11,027 nucleotides of DNA from Sediminibacterium sp. (lineage in GTDB: Bacteria > Bacteroidota > Bacteroidia > Chitinophagales > Chitinophagaceae): assembly GCA_030158535.1 (NCBI GenBank), contig JAOASV010000154.1:1-11027 (forward strand), written 5' to 3'. The notes beneath the pieces are model-generated. The model was not told the origin of the DNA, did no database searches, and saw only the letters and a program-made list of their open reading frames with translations. Positions within the stretch are counted from its first letter, which is position 1; every line of letters starts with the position of its first letter. The translations under genes were made by a program, and so were the position numbers. Shown here in pieces: positions 1-7,565 of this stretch.

Positions 1-76
1 GGGTATTGGTTATACAAGGCCTTTAAACATTAATAAAAAAATGGCCAACGGAACTTCTAAAAAAGAAATCCGCTAA
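1..76 (+). CDS. C-terminal end of an unidentified protein (partial)
   Basis: An open frame runs from base 2 to a TAA stop at 74-76 and gives 24 residues ending in a basic, lysine-rich tail (…KKMANGTSKKEIR). The stop abuts the purK stop on the other strand, which begins at base 77. A tail-to-tail arrangement with no gap is usual in this window and supports this being the true end of a gene that starts to the left. The piece is too short for me to assign a family, and no domain or motif is visible. It could be chance open frame, but an uninterrupted frame ending exactly at the neighbour's boundary makes a gene end the better reading. Confidence 0.5.
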   Translation, partial: GIGYTRPLNINKKMANGTSKKEIR

Positions 77-1201
77 TTACTTTTTTGCCTCCACTTTTAA
101 CGTGTGCTTTATTTTATTAGCCTTGTACCTAAGGTCTTGATAGTCTGTGTGCATAATGGTTACGTGCCCCATTTTACGGCCAGGCTTGGTTTCCTTTTTA
201 CCATACAAATGCACAAATACATTGTCCATACTTAATACCTCGGAAATGTTGGTGTATACTGCTTCGCCAATATGTCCCTCAGCACCTAAAATGTTTACGA
301 TGGCAGAAGGTAAAATTGCGTCTGGATTACCAAGTGGATAATTGAGCATGATGCGCCATAACATATCGTACTGGCTCGAGTAGTTTGCTTCAATACTATG
401 GTGTCCACTATTGTGCACACGTGGCGCCGTTTCGTTTACAAAAACTTCTTCGTCTTTGGTAACAAATAATTCTACCGCAAAAAGTCCAGGGCTATTAAAT
501 GCTTTTACAAGTTTTAATGCAATGGCTTCCGCTTTCCAAGAAACCTTTTCAGGTAATATAGCTGGGCTAATTTGATAATCGAGTAAGTTTAATATAGGAT
601 CAAAAATCATTTCGGCAGGCGGGTATAAGGTTGCAGAACCATCCTGAGCAATCGCCACAATCATAGCAAGTTCTTTATCGATGGCTACCATTTTTTCTAG
701 TACCGAAGGGGCATCAAAACCTTTTTCAAAATCGTCTTTGGTTCTAATTATTTGAACGCCTTTTCCATCATATCCACCTTCACCAAGTTTATGTACGGCA
801 GGTAAAAATGCGTGGTGATGTGGCAAGCTTTCTTTGGTATGGGTAACTACAAAATCGGAGGTAGGGATTTCGTTTACTTGGTAAAATCCTTTTTGCTTGA
901 TTTTGTTTTTGATGATTTTAATGGCACTAGGTTTAGGAATAACTTTTACGCCTTCTGCTTCCAATTTTTCTAGTGCTTCAATATTTACATTTTCAATTTC
1001 GATGGTTAATACGTCTACTTTTTTACCAAAAGCATATACGTCATCAAAACTAGTGATGTCACCAAGTATAAAGTTGTGGCATAAATGTGCGGCAGGGCAG
1101 TGCGGATCGTTTTCTAAAACAAAAGTTTCTACCGTGTAATTTGCTGCTGCTTGTAAAAGCATTCTACCCAGTTGTCCACCACCTAAAATACCTGCCTTCA
1201 T
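77..1201 (-). CDS. purK: N5-carboxyaminoimidazole ribonucleotide synthase PurK (374 aa)
   Basis: PurK is the ATP-grasp enzyme that carboxylates aminoimidazole ribonucleotide with ATP and bicarbonate to N5-CAIR, the substrate of PurE in cytosolic de novo purine synthesis. The N-terminal GGGQLGRM (residues 7-14) is the nucleotide-binding loop typical of PurK. The ATP-grasp core shows EGGYDGKG near 141-148 and the metal/ATP-binding NETAPRVHNSGHHSIEA near 256-272. The C-terminal lid has YGK…PGRKMGHVT near 333-348. The length is normal for the family. The frame can be extended upstream to 1273, but that would overlap the flippase gene by 50 bases and add a low-complexity tail. The ATG at 1201, giving MKAGILGGG, matches the family start and leaves a 22-base gap. 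A TAACTTTG box sits 14 bases upstream, so purK may be transcribed independently of the flippase. No purE is visible in the window. Confidence 0.96.
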   Translation of the reverse strand: MKAGILGGGQLGRMLLQAAANYTVETFVLENDPHCPAAHLCHNFILGDITSFDDVYAFGKKVDVLTIEIENVNIEALEKLEAEGVKVIPKPSAIKIIKNKIKQKGFYQVNEIPTSDFVVTHTKESLPHHHAFLPAVHKLGEGGYDGKGVQIIRTKDDFEKGFDAPSVLEKMVAIDKELAMIVAIAQDGSATLYPPAEMIFDPILNLLDYQISPAILPEKVSWKAEAIALKLVKAFNSPGLFAVELFVTKDEEVFVNETAPRVHNSGHHSIEANYSSQYDMLWRIMLNYPLGNPDAILPSAIVNILGAEGHIGEAVYTNISEVLSMDNVFVHLYGKKETKPGRKMGHVTIMHTDYQDLRYKANKIKHTLKVEAKK

Positions 1202-1215
1202 TGGAATAATTTTTG

Positions 1216-1223
1216 CAAAGTTA
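1216..1223 (-). promoter_or_regulatory. Putative Bacteroidota -7 box for purK
   Basis: On the minus strand TAACTTTG matches the Bacteroidota consensus TAnnTTTG at all fixed positions. It lies directly after the flippase stop codon and 14 bases before the chosen purK ATG. I see no TTTG or TTG at the expected -33 distance, so only half of the promoter is recognisable. If active, the purK leader would be about 10 bases long. Confidence 0.45.
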
Positions 1224-2717
1224 CTATTTTTGTAACCATTTTTGTTTCCATCCTTCGTACAATTGGCGTGCATCTGGTGTGAGGTCTAAATAAAATACAC
1301 CGCTAATCATGAGCAACGAAAACAAACTGCCTTTTAATAAGATCCCCGTCCATCCGGTAATGCCATCAAAGGCAAAATACGTAACAGCATAGGCAGCGGT
1401 ACCCAATAGGAGTGTGTAAGCTGTTTTACGCGTAAAAGGTTGCATGTTAAATTTGCGCCTTAAAAATTCGAACCTAATAAAGTTGTACGTGCCATAGGCA
1501 AAAAGTTCGGCAAAGGCAGAACCAATAATGCCATAATTTTTTATCAGGTAATACGTGAGTGGAAGTCTTAATGCTAATAAAACAACGCCACTATAGAAAT
1601 CGAAACGCCAAAAAGTAGAGGTATTAATAACAATGGCATTAAGTCCGGTGCCTGCATCAATAATGCGCACCATGCCTAAAACAAATATGACACCAAGGCC
1701 ATCCAGGTATTCTTTTTGAATGTTTAGCGCAATCATACCTTCTTTGGCATTGAGCCAGATATTACCAAAAATAAAGAGCGCCATAATTAATAAATTAATA
1801 CAAGAGCGCGCATAAATGCGGTTGATTTCTGGGAAATTTTTATCCTTCCAAGCTTTAGATAATACACCAATAGAAACAGCCTGAATGCTTCGTTGTGGCA
1901 CTTGAATCAGTGCTGCTGCATACTGCGCCCAAACAAAAATACCCACTTCGGTAAGGCCTAACATACCAGCAATTAAAAAGCTATCGATAGTGGCAGCAAG
2001 GGCTGCAATGAGTGCGCCTCCAAATACAAGTACTTGAATAGACACCATTTTTTTCCAAAACTTTTTGGTAACACGGCTTACGGTGGTTGGAAAATGTAGT
2101 TTGCCTGATTTTATTAAATAGCTGAGTAATATAAAAAACAGGATGATGTACTGAATAGAAAACAAGTAAATAAATACTTTAAATTCTATGATTTTTAAAT
2201 AAAAAAGTGCAATTAAAACGGCCGTTAAGAGCCTTAGCCCGGTTTCTTTTAAAAAGTTAGAAACCACAGATAAATTAAGTGCCCAACTAAAACTTTCAAG
2301 CACACAAAAAAACAGCATACCCATGGCAAAGGGGAACATCCAAAAATAATAATCAAGAATCAGTGGCGATTTAACCTGGTATTTTTCAATAAAATAGGGT
2401 TCAAAATAAACGCCGCAGGCAAGTACCAAAACAAATCCTATAATGGATAAAAAAAACGACCAAGTAATCAGGTCAATTTCTTTTTCTTGAAGGTTGTCTT
2501 TATAATAGGGGTAAAACTTATAAATAATGGGCACCACACCAAGAGATCCAAAAGCAAACATGTTTTGGGCAAAATCGGTAAAGATGCGCGTAAGACCATA
2601 TTCGGCCGGGGTAAAAGAACCGTTTCTGGTAAAAAAATAGTTGTTGACAAAGCCAATAGCAAACCCAACATACACTAGAATGCTGGAAATGATGGTTTGT
2701 TTTCTAATGCTACCCAT
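1224..2717 (-). CDS. Polysaccharide/lipid-linked oligosaccharide flippase-like membrane protein (MOP superfamily, 497 aa)
   Basis: This is a highly hydrophobic protein with roughly 12-14 predicted membrane segments. The first follows a short positive N-terminus (MGSIRKQ, then a hydrophobic stretch from about 8 to 27). Length, repeated amphipathic turns and the overall pattern fit Wzx/RfbX-type polysaccharide export proteins of the MOP (MATE/MurJ) superfamily. These move undecaprenyl-linked sugars from the inner to the outer face of the inner membrane. The substrate cannot be told from sequence. No glycosyltransferases or polymerase genes lie beside it, so it is not in an obvious O-antigen or capsule cluster here. 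It ends 22 bases before purK and may be cotranscribed with it. The start codon lies 71 bases from the divergent lipoprotein gene. A less likely alternative is another MOP-family transporter. Confidence 0.82.
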   Translation of the reverse strand: MGSIRKQTIISSILVYVGFAIGFVNNYFFTRNGSFTPAEYGLTRIFTDFAQNMFAFGSLGVVPIIYKFYPYYKDNLQEKEIDLITWSFFLSIIGFVLVLACGVYFEPYFIEKYQVKSPLILDYYFWMFPFAMGMLFFCVLESFSWALNLSVVSNFLKETGLRLLTAVLIALFYLKIIEFKVFIYLFSIQYIILFFILLSYLIKSGKLHFPTTVSRVTKKFWKKMVSIQVLVFGGALIAALAATIDSFLIAGMLGLTEVGIFVWAQYAAALIQVPQRSIQAVSIGVLSKAWKDKNFPEINRIYARSCINLLIMALFIFGNIWLNAKEGMIALNIQKEYLDGLGVIFVLGMVRIIDAGTGLNAIVINTSTFWRFDFYSGVVLLALRLPLTYYLIKNYGIIGSAFAELFAYGTYNFIRFEFLRRKFNMQPFTRKTAYTLLLGTAAYAVTYFAFDGITGWTGILLKGSLFSLLMISGVFYLDLTPDARQLYEGWKQKWLQK

Positions 2718-2788
2718 GAACTATTTTATCTACTTTTTTACGTGAACCTCTTTATTGATCGCTTAAAAATAGGATATTCGGTGCCAAG

Positions 2789-4444
2789 ATGCACCAGAGC
2801 GCCCTATATAATGCTGTTAAAACGCCTAAACTAATTGTTTTATTGGGTTTGGCGCTTTGTTTATTAGCGTCCTGTTCCCAAAATACTACTACTTCAAAAA
2901 ATGTATTTAGTTACAATGAGGCCACTGGTATTGCAACCTTAGATCCGGCTTTTGCAAAAAACCAATCTATCATGTGGGCGGTGCACCAGATCTATAATAC
3001 CCTTGTAGAAATTGATAGTAACTTAAATATTGTACCATCGCTGGCAAAATCTTGGGAGGTAAGTGAAGACCGTAAAACCTACCGTTTTCATTTACGAACC
3101 AATGTTTATTTTACAAATGATGATGCGTTTAATGGAGGCGTTGGTCGAAAACTAGTTGCCGCAGACGTGGCCTATAGCCTTGGTAGAATTATAGATAAAA
3201 CGGTGGCAAGTAGTGGTGCTTGGATTTTTAATGGCAGGGTAGATTCTATGATGCCTTTTGTGGTTATTAACGACTCTACATTTGAACTGAGGTTGCAGCG
3301 TCCGTTTCACCCAATTATGGGTATTTTAAGTACGCAGTATTGTAGTGTGGTGCCTAAAGAAGTGGTTGAAAAATATGGTAAAGATTTTAGAAGGCATCCT
3401 TGTGGTACTGGGCCATTTACCCTCAAGTCTTGGGATGAAGGAGAGGCGATGATACTTCATAAAAACAAAAATTACTGGGAGGTTGATACGGCTGGGGTAC
3501 AACTACCTTATATAGACGCTGTAAAAATTAATTTTTTTGATAACAAAGCCACCGAGTTTTTACAGTTTAGACAAGGTAAGCTCAGTTTTGTAAATGATAT
3601 TGACGCATCTTTTAAAGATGAAATATTAACCAAGAACGGAACGCTCCGAAAAGACTGGGAAGGAAAAATTAATTTATTAAAACATCCTTATTTGAACACT
3701 GAGTATTTTGGAATTGTAGTGGATAATAATAACCCAATTACTAAAGGTGCAGCTACCAGTAATAAACTAATACGTCAGGCCATGAATTATGCCATCAACA
3801 AAAAACAGTTGATGATGTATATGCGCAATTCAATTGGTATTCCGGCCCAGGCTGGATTTGTACCTGCGGGGCTTCCATCTAACAATGTTGATTTTGTAAA
3901 AGGCTATACCTACAATCCGGCTAAAGCACGTGAACTCCTTGCTGCTGCTGGTTATCCGGGTGGCAAAGGATTGCCAACAACTAAATTATTAACGGTTGCT
4001 ATTTACGCCGATGTTGCATCTTTTGCTGCCAAACAAATGGAAGAAGTTGGGATTCCAGTACAGGTAGAAGTGATTCAAAAAAGTTTATTGTTAGAGCAAA
4101 CAGCTAAGTCTGCGGCATTATTTTTTAGAGCTAGTTGGATTGCCGATTACCCCGACGCAGAAAATTATATGGCGATGTTTTATAGCAAAAATCCGGCGCC
4201 TCCCAATTATACCCGTTTTAAAAATGCCGAATTTGATGTGCTGTACGAAAAAGCACTATTAGAAACACGCGATAGTGTGCGGTACGAATTATACAGGGCG
4301 ATGGATCAGCTGGTAATTAATGAAGCGCCCATCATTCCAATGTGGTATGATATGGCCATTCATTTGGTGCAACCAAACATAACAGGGTTTAAACCCAATG
4401 CCCTTAATTTATTGGAACTAAGGCATGCCAAGCTTCCTAATTAG
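2789..4444 (+). CDS. Lipoprotein peptide-type ABC transporter substrate-binding protein (SBP family 5, 551 aa)
   Basis: This resembles OppA/DppA/NikA-type solute-binding proteins (SBP_bac_5), which present peptides, nickel or related ligands to an inner-membrane ABC transporter. After a hydrophobic segment (about 13-26) there is a lipobox LASC with the acylated cysteine at residue 29, so a membrane-anchored periplasmic protein is expected. Family hallmarks are the opening NEATGIATLDPAF (43-55), the IYNTL…PSLAKSWEVSEDRKTYRFHLR region near 68-103, CGTGPF near the middle, and a C-terminal stretch with DYPDAENYMAMFYS and MWYDMAIHL. The length is normal for the family. No permease or ATPase genes flank it, so its transporter must be encoded elsewhere. 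It is divergent from the flippase, and its TAG stop overlaps the msrA stop on the other strand. The ligand cannot be inferred; 'peptide' is the family default. Confidence 0.9.
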   Translation: MHQSALYNAVKTPKLIVLLGLALCLLASCSQNTTTSKNVFSYNEATGIATLDPAFAKNQSIMWAVHQIYNTLVEIDSNLNIVPSLAKSWEVSEDRKTYRFHLRTNVYFTNDDAFNGGVGRKLVAADVAYSLGRIIDKTVASSGAWIFNGRVDSMMPFVVINDSTFELRLQRPFHPIMGILSTQYCSVVPKEVVEKYGKDFRRHPCGTGPFTLKSWDEGEAMILHKNKNYWEVDTAGVQLPYIDAVKINFFDNKATEFLQFRQGKLSFVNDIDASFKDEILTKNGTLRKDWEGKINLLKHPYLNTEYFGIVVDNNNPITKGAATSNKLIRQAMNYAINKKQLMMYMRNSIGIPAQAGFVPAGLPSNNVDFVKGYTYNPAKARELLAAAGYPGGKGLPTTKLLTVAIYADVASFAAKQMEEVGIPVQVEVIQKSLLLEQTAKSAALFFRASWIADYPDAENYMAMFYSKNPAPPNYTRFKNAEFDVLYEKALLETRDSVRYELYRAMDQLVINEAPIIPMWYDMAIHLVQPNITGFKPNALNLLELRHAKLPN

Positions 4445-5076
4445 TGTTTTAGTTTTGCCTTAAACACTTTTTCAAACTTCTCTAATTTAGGTGCAATTAC
4501 AAAGCGGCAATAACCCTGATTGGTATTGCTATTGTAATAATTTTGGTGGTAGTTTTCGGCAGGATAATAATTTTTGAAAGGCTCAATGGTGGTAACGATA
4601 GGTGCGCTAAAAGCACCACTTTTATCAAGTGCCTCTTTGTATTTTTGTGCTATTTGTTTTTGTGTTTCTGTAACATAATATACCACGCTCTTATATTGCG
4701 GGCCTATATCATTGCCTTGCTGGTCAAGTGTGGTTGGGTCATGCGTTTTCCAAAATATTTCAAGTATTTCGTCGATGCTTACAACTGCTGGATCAAAAAC
4801 CACTTTTGCAAGTTCTACGTGGCCGGTATTTTTATCACATACCTGCTCATAAGTAGGGCTTTCTACAAAACCACCGCCGTAGCCACTTTCTACACTAACA
4901 ACGCCGTTAACGCGCTGAAAAAATGCTTCGGTACACCAAAAACATCCTTCTCCTAAATAAATGGTTTCAAGCTTGTCTGAAGGGGTACTCATGGCTGGTT
5001 TGGTTTTAGTTTTTACGGGTTGACTACATGCATTTAGGCAGGTTGCCGCAAATAGGGTTACAAGTAATAAACGCAT
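4441..5076 (-). CDS. msrA: Peptide methionine-S-sulfoxide reductase MsrA, predicted lipoprotein (211 aa)
   Basis: MsrA reduces the S-epimer of methionine sulfoxide in oxidised proteins. The signature GCFWCTEA has its catalytic cysteine at residue 45. Further family landmarks are SGYGGG (64-69), GHVELAKVVFDP (85-96), HDPTTLDQQGNDIGPQY (112-128) and AENYHQNYY (173-181). Cys190 in NQGYCRF is placed as a likely resolving cysteine. Upstream of the domain is a hydrophobic N-terminus with lipobox LNAC (14-17), followed by a Lys/Thr-rich linker. This points to a lipid-anchored enzyme facing the periplasm or outer membrane rather than the cytosol. No MsrB domain is fused and no msrB gene is adjacent. 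The first ATG that supplies the signal peptide is taken as start. A TATTTTTG box lies 17 bases upstream. The 3' end shares four bases with the convergent binding-protein gene. Confidence 0.96.
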   Translation of the reverse strand: MRLLLVTLFAATCLNACSQPVKTKTKPAMSTPSDKLETIYLGEGCFWCTEAFFQRVNGVVSVESGYGGGFVESPTYEQVCDKNTGHVELAKVVFDPAVVSIDEILEIFWKTHDPTTLDQQGNDIGPQYKSVVYYVTETQKQIAQKYKEALDKSGAFSAPIVTTIEPFKNYYPAENYHQNYYNSNTNQGYCRFVIAPKLEKFEKVFKAKLKH

Positions 5077-5093
5077 AAGGCTTTGTTTGTAGT

Positions 5094-5101
5094 CAAAAAT
5101 A
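5094..5101 (-). promoter_or_regulatory. Putative Bacteroidota -7 box for msrA
   Basis: On the minus strand TATTTTTG fits TAnnTTTG exactly and ends 17 bases before the msrA start codon. No TTTG is present at the usual -33 distance; that position is instead occupied by sequence just beyond an inverted repeat (5104-5120), which could be an operator. Confidence 0.42.
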
Positions 5102-5103
5102 AA

Positions 5104-5120
5104 GGATCATTAGTTGATCC
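5104..5120. repeat. Inverted repeat GGATCA-TTAGT-TGATCC between msrA and mutS2
   Basis: Six-base perfect arms are separated by five bases. The repeat lies two bases upstream of the msrA -7 box and about 50 bases before the mutS2 -7 box. A 17-base dyad with a short spacer in a divergent promoter region is the usual geometry of a dimeric repressor or activator site. No regulator gene is nearby to suggest which protein would bind. Chance occurrence in AT-rich DNA cannot be excluded. Confidence 0.35.
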
Positions 5121-5172
5121 ACTATTATTACTAAAACATAAAATCTTGTAAAAGGTTTAACCGCGCTTCGCT

Positions 5173-5180
5173 TACCTTTG
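5173..5180 (+). promoter_or_regulatory. Putative Bacteroidota -7 box for mutS2
   Basis: TACCTTTG matches TAnnTTTG at every fixed position and ends 17 bases before the mutS2 ATG. The nearest upstream TTG (5146-5148) is 24 bases away, slightly longer than the usual 17-23 spacing, so the -33 element is uncertain. Confidence 0.5.
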
Positions 5181-5197
5181 CGGCTGTTTATTGAGCT

Positions 5198-7309
5198 ATG
5201 ATGCGTTTATACCCCGATACCGCCCTTTACCAACTTGAGTTTGACAAGGTAAAAGCACTTTTAGAAGCGCATTGTAAAACTGTGTATGCTCAGGAGCGTG
5301 CTAACAATTTACGCATCCATACGCACAAAGATTATATCCATAAAGAGCTGCGCCAAACACACGAGTTTGCAATGCTATTAAGACAGGCGCAGTATTTCCC
5401 AAACGATTTTACGTATCACTTACAAAAAGAATTAAAATTATTGGGGATTCCTGGCGCATTACTTGGCGGTGAGCAGTGGATGCTGATTAGAAAATTAACC
5501 ATCAATGCCGAAAATATTTTCAGATGGTTTGATCCTGAAAAACGCGCCGCATTTAGTTCCATGGCGCAGGTATTAGTAGATGCGTATTACGAAAAAAATA
5601 TCAAGGAAAGTATTGATGCAGTATTAGATGAACAAGGAGTTGTTAAAGACAATGCATCTGACGATTTACAAAAAATTAGACTGAGTTTATACAAGCGCAG
5701 AAATGAGCTGAGGCGCATGTTTGAAAAAGTAATTCAAAAATTAGCCAAAGCTGGATACACTGCAGATATTGATGAAAGTTTTAGCAATGGTAGAAGGGTA
5801 GTGGCTGTTTTTTCGGAACACAAAAGACAAATAAAAGGAATTTTACACGGCGAAAGTGATAGTAGAAAAACAGCATTTATTGAACCCGACGAAACCATCG
5901 AACTTAATAATGAAGTTTTTGCATTAGAGCATGAAGAAGCCAAAGAAGTGCAGCGCATTTTACGTGCACTCACTGCTACCATGTCTGTGTATGCGCCACT
6001 ATTATCAGCCTATTTACAAATAGCTGGCGAATTTGATTTTATTAGAGCCAAGGCAAAATTAGCTATCGACATGAATGCTAATTTACCTGAGCTACTTGAT
6101 AAAGCGCATATCGAACTTATTAATGCATACCATCCGCTTTTATATTTATACAATAAGGGTGCAGGAAAAAATACCATTCCTGTTAACATTAAATTAGATG
6201 CGCAGCAGCGTATTTTAATTATTAGTGGGCCTAATGCCGGAGGTAAAACGGTTACCATGAAAACCATTGGCCTCAATCAAATGATGATGCAGAGTGGGCT
6301 TTTGGTGCCGGTAAGTCCGGACTCTCAAATGGGTATTTTTAAGCAACTCTTTATACATATTGGCGACACGCAAAATTTGGAATTTGAATTAAGTACCTAT
6401 TCGAGTCACTTAATGCACATGAAGCACTTTATTGAAGTGGCCAATGGTAAAACATTATTTTTTATTGATGAATTAGGAAGCGGTAGTGATCCAAATTTAG
6501 GGGGCGCTTTTGCAGAAGTGATATTAGAAGAATTATCTCGCAAGCATGCACTGGGTGTTGTAACCACGCACTACCTCAATTTAAAAGTAATGGCCAATCA
6601 TACGCAAGGTATCATTAATGGTGCTATGCAATTTGATGAAGTGCATTTGCTTCCTATGTACAAGCTTATTATAGGTAAGCCTGGTAGCTCATATACATTT
6701 GCTATTGCAGAACGAATTGGCCTTCCTAAAGCACTTATTAATAGAGCGCGTAAATTAGTAGACGAAGATCATTTTAAGCTTGATAAATTACTGAACCGCA
6801 CAGAGCAGGACTTACAGCATTTAGACAAAGAGAAATTACAGCTTCATAAAATGCTGCGTGAAAATGAAAAGCTCAAAAAAGAAATGGAACTGGTGCTTAA
6901 TAAAGAAAAGCACCGCCAGCAGGTAGAACTCTTAAAACAACAAAATCAAATCACCGAAGAAAGACTCGTGTATTTAAAAGACATGGAGCGCAAACTTAAA
7001 CAGGTGGTTTTGGATTATAAGAAGGCCGAAAATAAAAGCGAGGTTGTTAAAAACCTTCAGCATTTACTATTTAAGGGCAAAGAGCAAGTGGTGGTTAACA
7101 AGCTTGCTAAAAAGGTTGACAAACAATACAAAGAAACCACTGCCAAGGTGGTAGTAGGTAGTTTGGTGAAGCTTAAAAAGAATTATCAGGTAGGAACGGT
7201 ACTGGAAATAAGGGGTAAAAGAGCCATTGTTCAGATAGGCCAACTTCCCATAAATGTAGACCTCGCGGACCTTTCTGTGGTCGAAAAACTCCCAGATTTG
7301 CCAAAATAA
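5198..7309 (+). CDS. mutS2: MutS2-family ATPase lacking the C-terminal Smr domain (703 aa)
   Basis: MutS2 proteins are MutS-like ATPases without the mismatch-recognition domains. They act in suppression of recombination or, as in Bacillus subtilis, in sensing and splitting collided ribosomes. The N-terminal core and lever region cover about 1-300. The ATPase follows: Walker A GPNAGGKT (344-351), the STYSSHL segment (399-405), Walker B FFIDELGSGSDP (421-432) and the switch histidine in TTHY (456-459). A long charged coiled-coil-like clamp spans about 525-615, and a KOW-like beta segment (GSLVKLKKNYQVGTVLEI…) spans about 654-697. The protein stops right there. Classical MutS2 proteins are near 780 residues because they carry a C-terminal Smr nuclease domain, and this one does not. 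No frameshifted Smr remnant is evident in the 85 bases downstream. Two adjacent ATGs (5198 and 5201) are possible starts. Confidence 0.93.
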   Translation: MMRLYPDTALYQLEFDKVKALLEAHCKTVYAQERANNLRIHTHKDYIHKELRQTHEFAMLLRQAQYFPNDFTYHLQKELKLLGIPGALLGGEQWMLIRKLTINAENIFRWFDPEKRAAFSSMAQVLVDAYYEKNIKESIDAVLDEQGVVKDNASDDLQKIRLSLYKRRNELRRMFEKVIQKLAKAGYTADIDESFSNGRRVVAVFSEHKRQIKGILHGESDSRKTAFIEPDETIELNNEVFALEHEEAKEVQRILRALTATMSVYAPLLSAYLQIAGEFDFIRAKAKLAIDMNANLPELLDKAHIELINAYHPLLYLYNKGAGKNTIPVNIKLDAQQRILIISGPNAGGKTVTMKTIGLNQMMMQSGLLVPVSPDSQMGIFKQLFIHIGDTQNLEFELSTYSSHLMHMKHFIEVANGKTLFFIDELGSGSDPNLGGAFAEVILEELSRKHALGVVTTHYLNLKVMANHTQGIINGAMQFDEVHLLPMYKLIIGKPGSSYTFAIAERIGLPKALINRARKLVDEDHFKLDKLLNRTEQDLQHLDKEKLQLHKMLRENEKLKKEMELVLNKEKHRQQVELLKQQNQITEERLVYLKDMERKLKQVVLDYKKAENKSEVVKNLQHLLFKGKEQVVVNKLAKKVDKQYKETTAKVVVGSLVKLKKNYQVGTVLEIRGKRAIVQIGQLPINVDLADLSVVEKLPDLPK

Positions 7310-7359
7310 CGCCCTCAAAGTCAATAAAATAGGGTCTTTCAGATTTTTTTTACTTTTTT

Positions 7360-7390
7360 TTTGGTTGCTGCTTTTCAAACCGTACTTTTG
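7360..7390 (+). promoter_or_regulatory. Bacteroidota-type promoter of tRNA-Ser
   Basis: TTTG at 7360-7363 and TACTTTTG at 7383-7390 are separated by 19 bases, the expected arrangement of the Bacteroidota housekeeping promoter (TTTG, about 19 bases, TAnnTTTG). The -7 box ends four bases before the first base of the mature tRNA. The -33 element is the end of a T8-AC-T9 tract (7344-7362). Confidence 0.75.
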
Positions 7391-7394
7391 CCGC

Positions 7395-7479
7395 GGAGAG
7401 ATGGCAGAGCGGTCGAATGCGGCGGTCTTGAAAACCGTTGACTGTTACAGGTCCGGGGGTTCGAATCCCTCTCTCTCCG
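7395..7479 (+). tRNA. tRNA-Ser (anticodon UGA)
   Basis: The full cloverleaf can be folded by eye. The acceptor stem GGAGAGA (7395-7401) pairs with TCTCTCC (7472-7478). The D stem is GCA/TGC (7404-7406/7418-7420). The anticodon stem GCGGT/ACCGT (7422-7426/7434-7438) encloses loop CTTGAAA with anticodon TGA at 7429-7431. A long class II variable arm (about 7439-7454) is as expected for serine. The T arm is GGGGG-TTCGAAT-CCCTC (7455-7471). The discriminator base is G7479, also typical of tRNA-Ser. The 3' CCA is not encoded (CAG follows), so it must be added by CCA-adding enzyme. Confidence 0.97.
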
Positions 7480-7490
7480 CAGACTAAAAA

Positions 7491-7517
7491 GCCAGCACAA
7501 TGTGCTGGCTTTTTTTT
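7491..7517 (+). terminator. Intrinsic terminator of tRNA-Ser
   Basis: GCCAGCAC-AAT-GTGCTGGC forms an 8-base-pair GC-rich hairpin with a three-base loop and runs directly into eight T (7510-7517). It starts 12 bases after the tRNA end. An A5 tract before the stem (7486-7490) could extend pairing into the T run. Confidence 0.9.
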
Positions 7518-7565
7518 ATGGGAATAATGAGTCTGAACCAAAGGTTCAAGCGAAATTGGACCCAT

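Noticed and set aside
1202..1273. Upstream extension of purK to a Met at 1273
   Set aside because: It overlaps the flippase coding end, adds a charged non-conserved tail, and the family start MKAGILGGG is at 1201 with a -7 box just before it.
4543..4956. 137-codon plus-strand frame opposite msrA
   Set aside because: It is a shadow of the msrA gene, whose motifs and reading frame are unambiguous. The opposite frame has no recognisable domain or promoter.
7310..7363. Terminator after mutS2 (T8-AC-T9 tract at 7344-7362)
   Set aside because: Only a weak CCCT/AGGG pairing with a 15-base loop precedes the T run, about nine bases away. The tract end serves better as the tRNA -33 element, so I do not call a terminator.
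7395..7520. tRNA-Ser as integration site of a genomic island
   Set aside because: No integrase gene and no direct repeat of the tRNA 3' end (GGTTCGAATCCC…) occurs elsewhere in the window.
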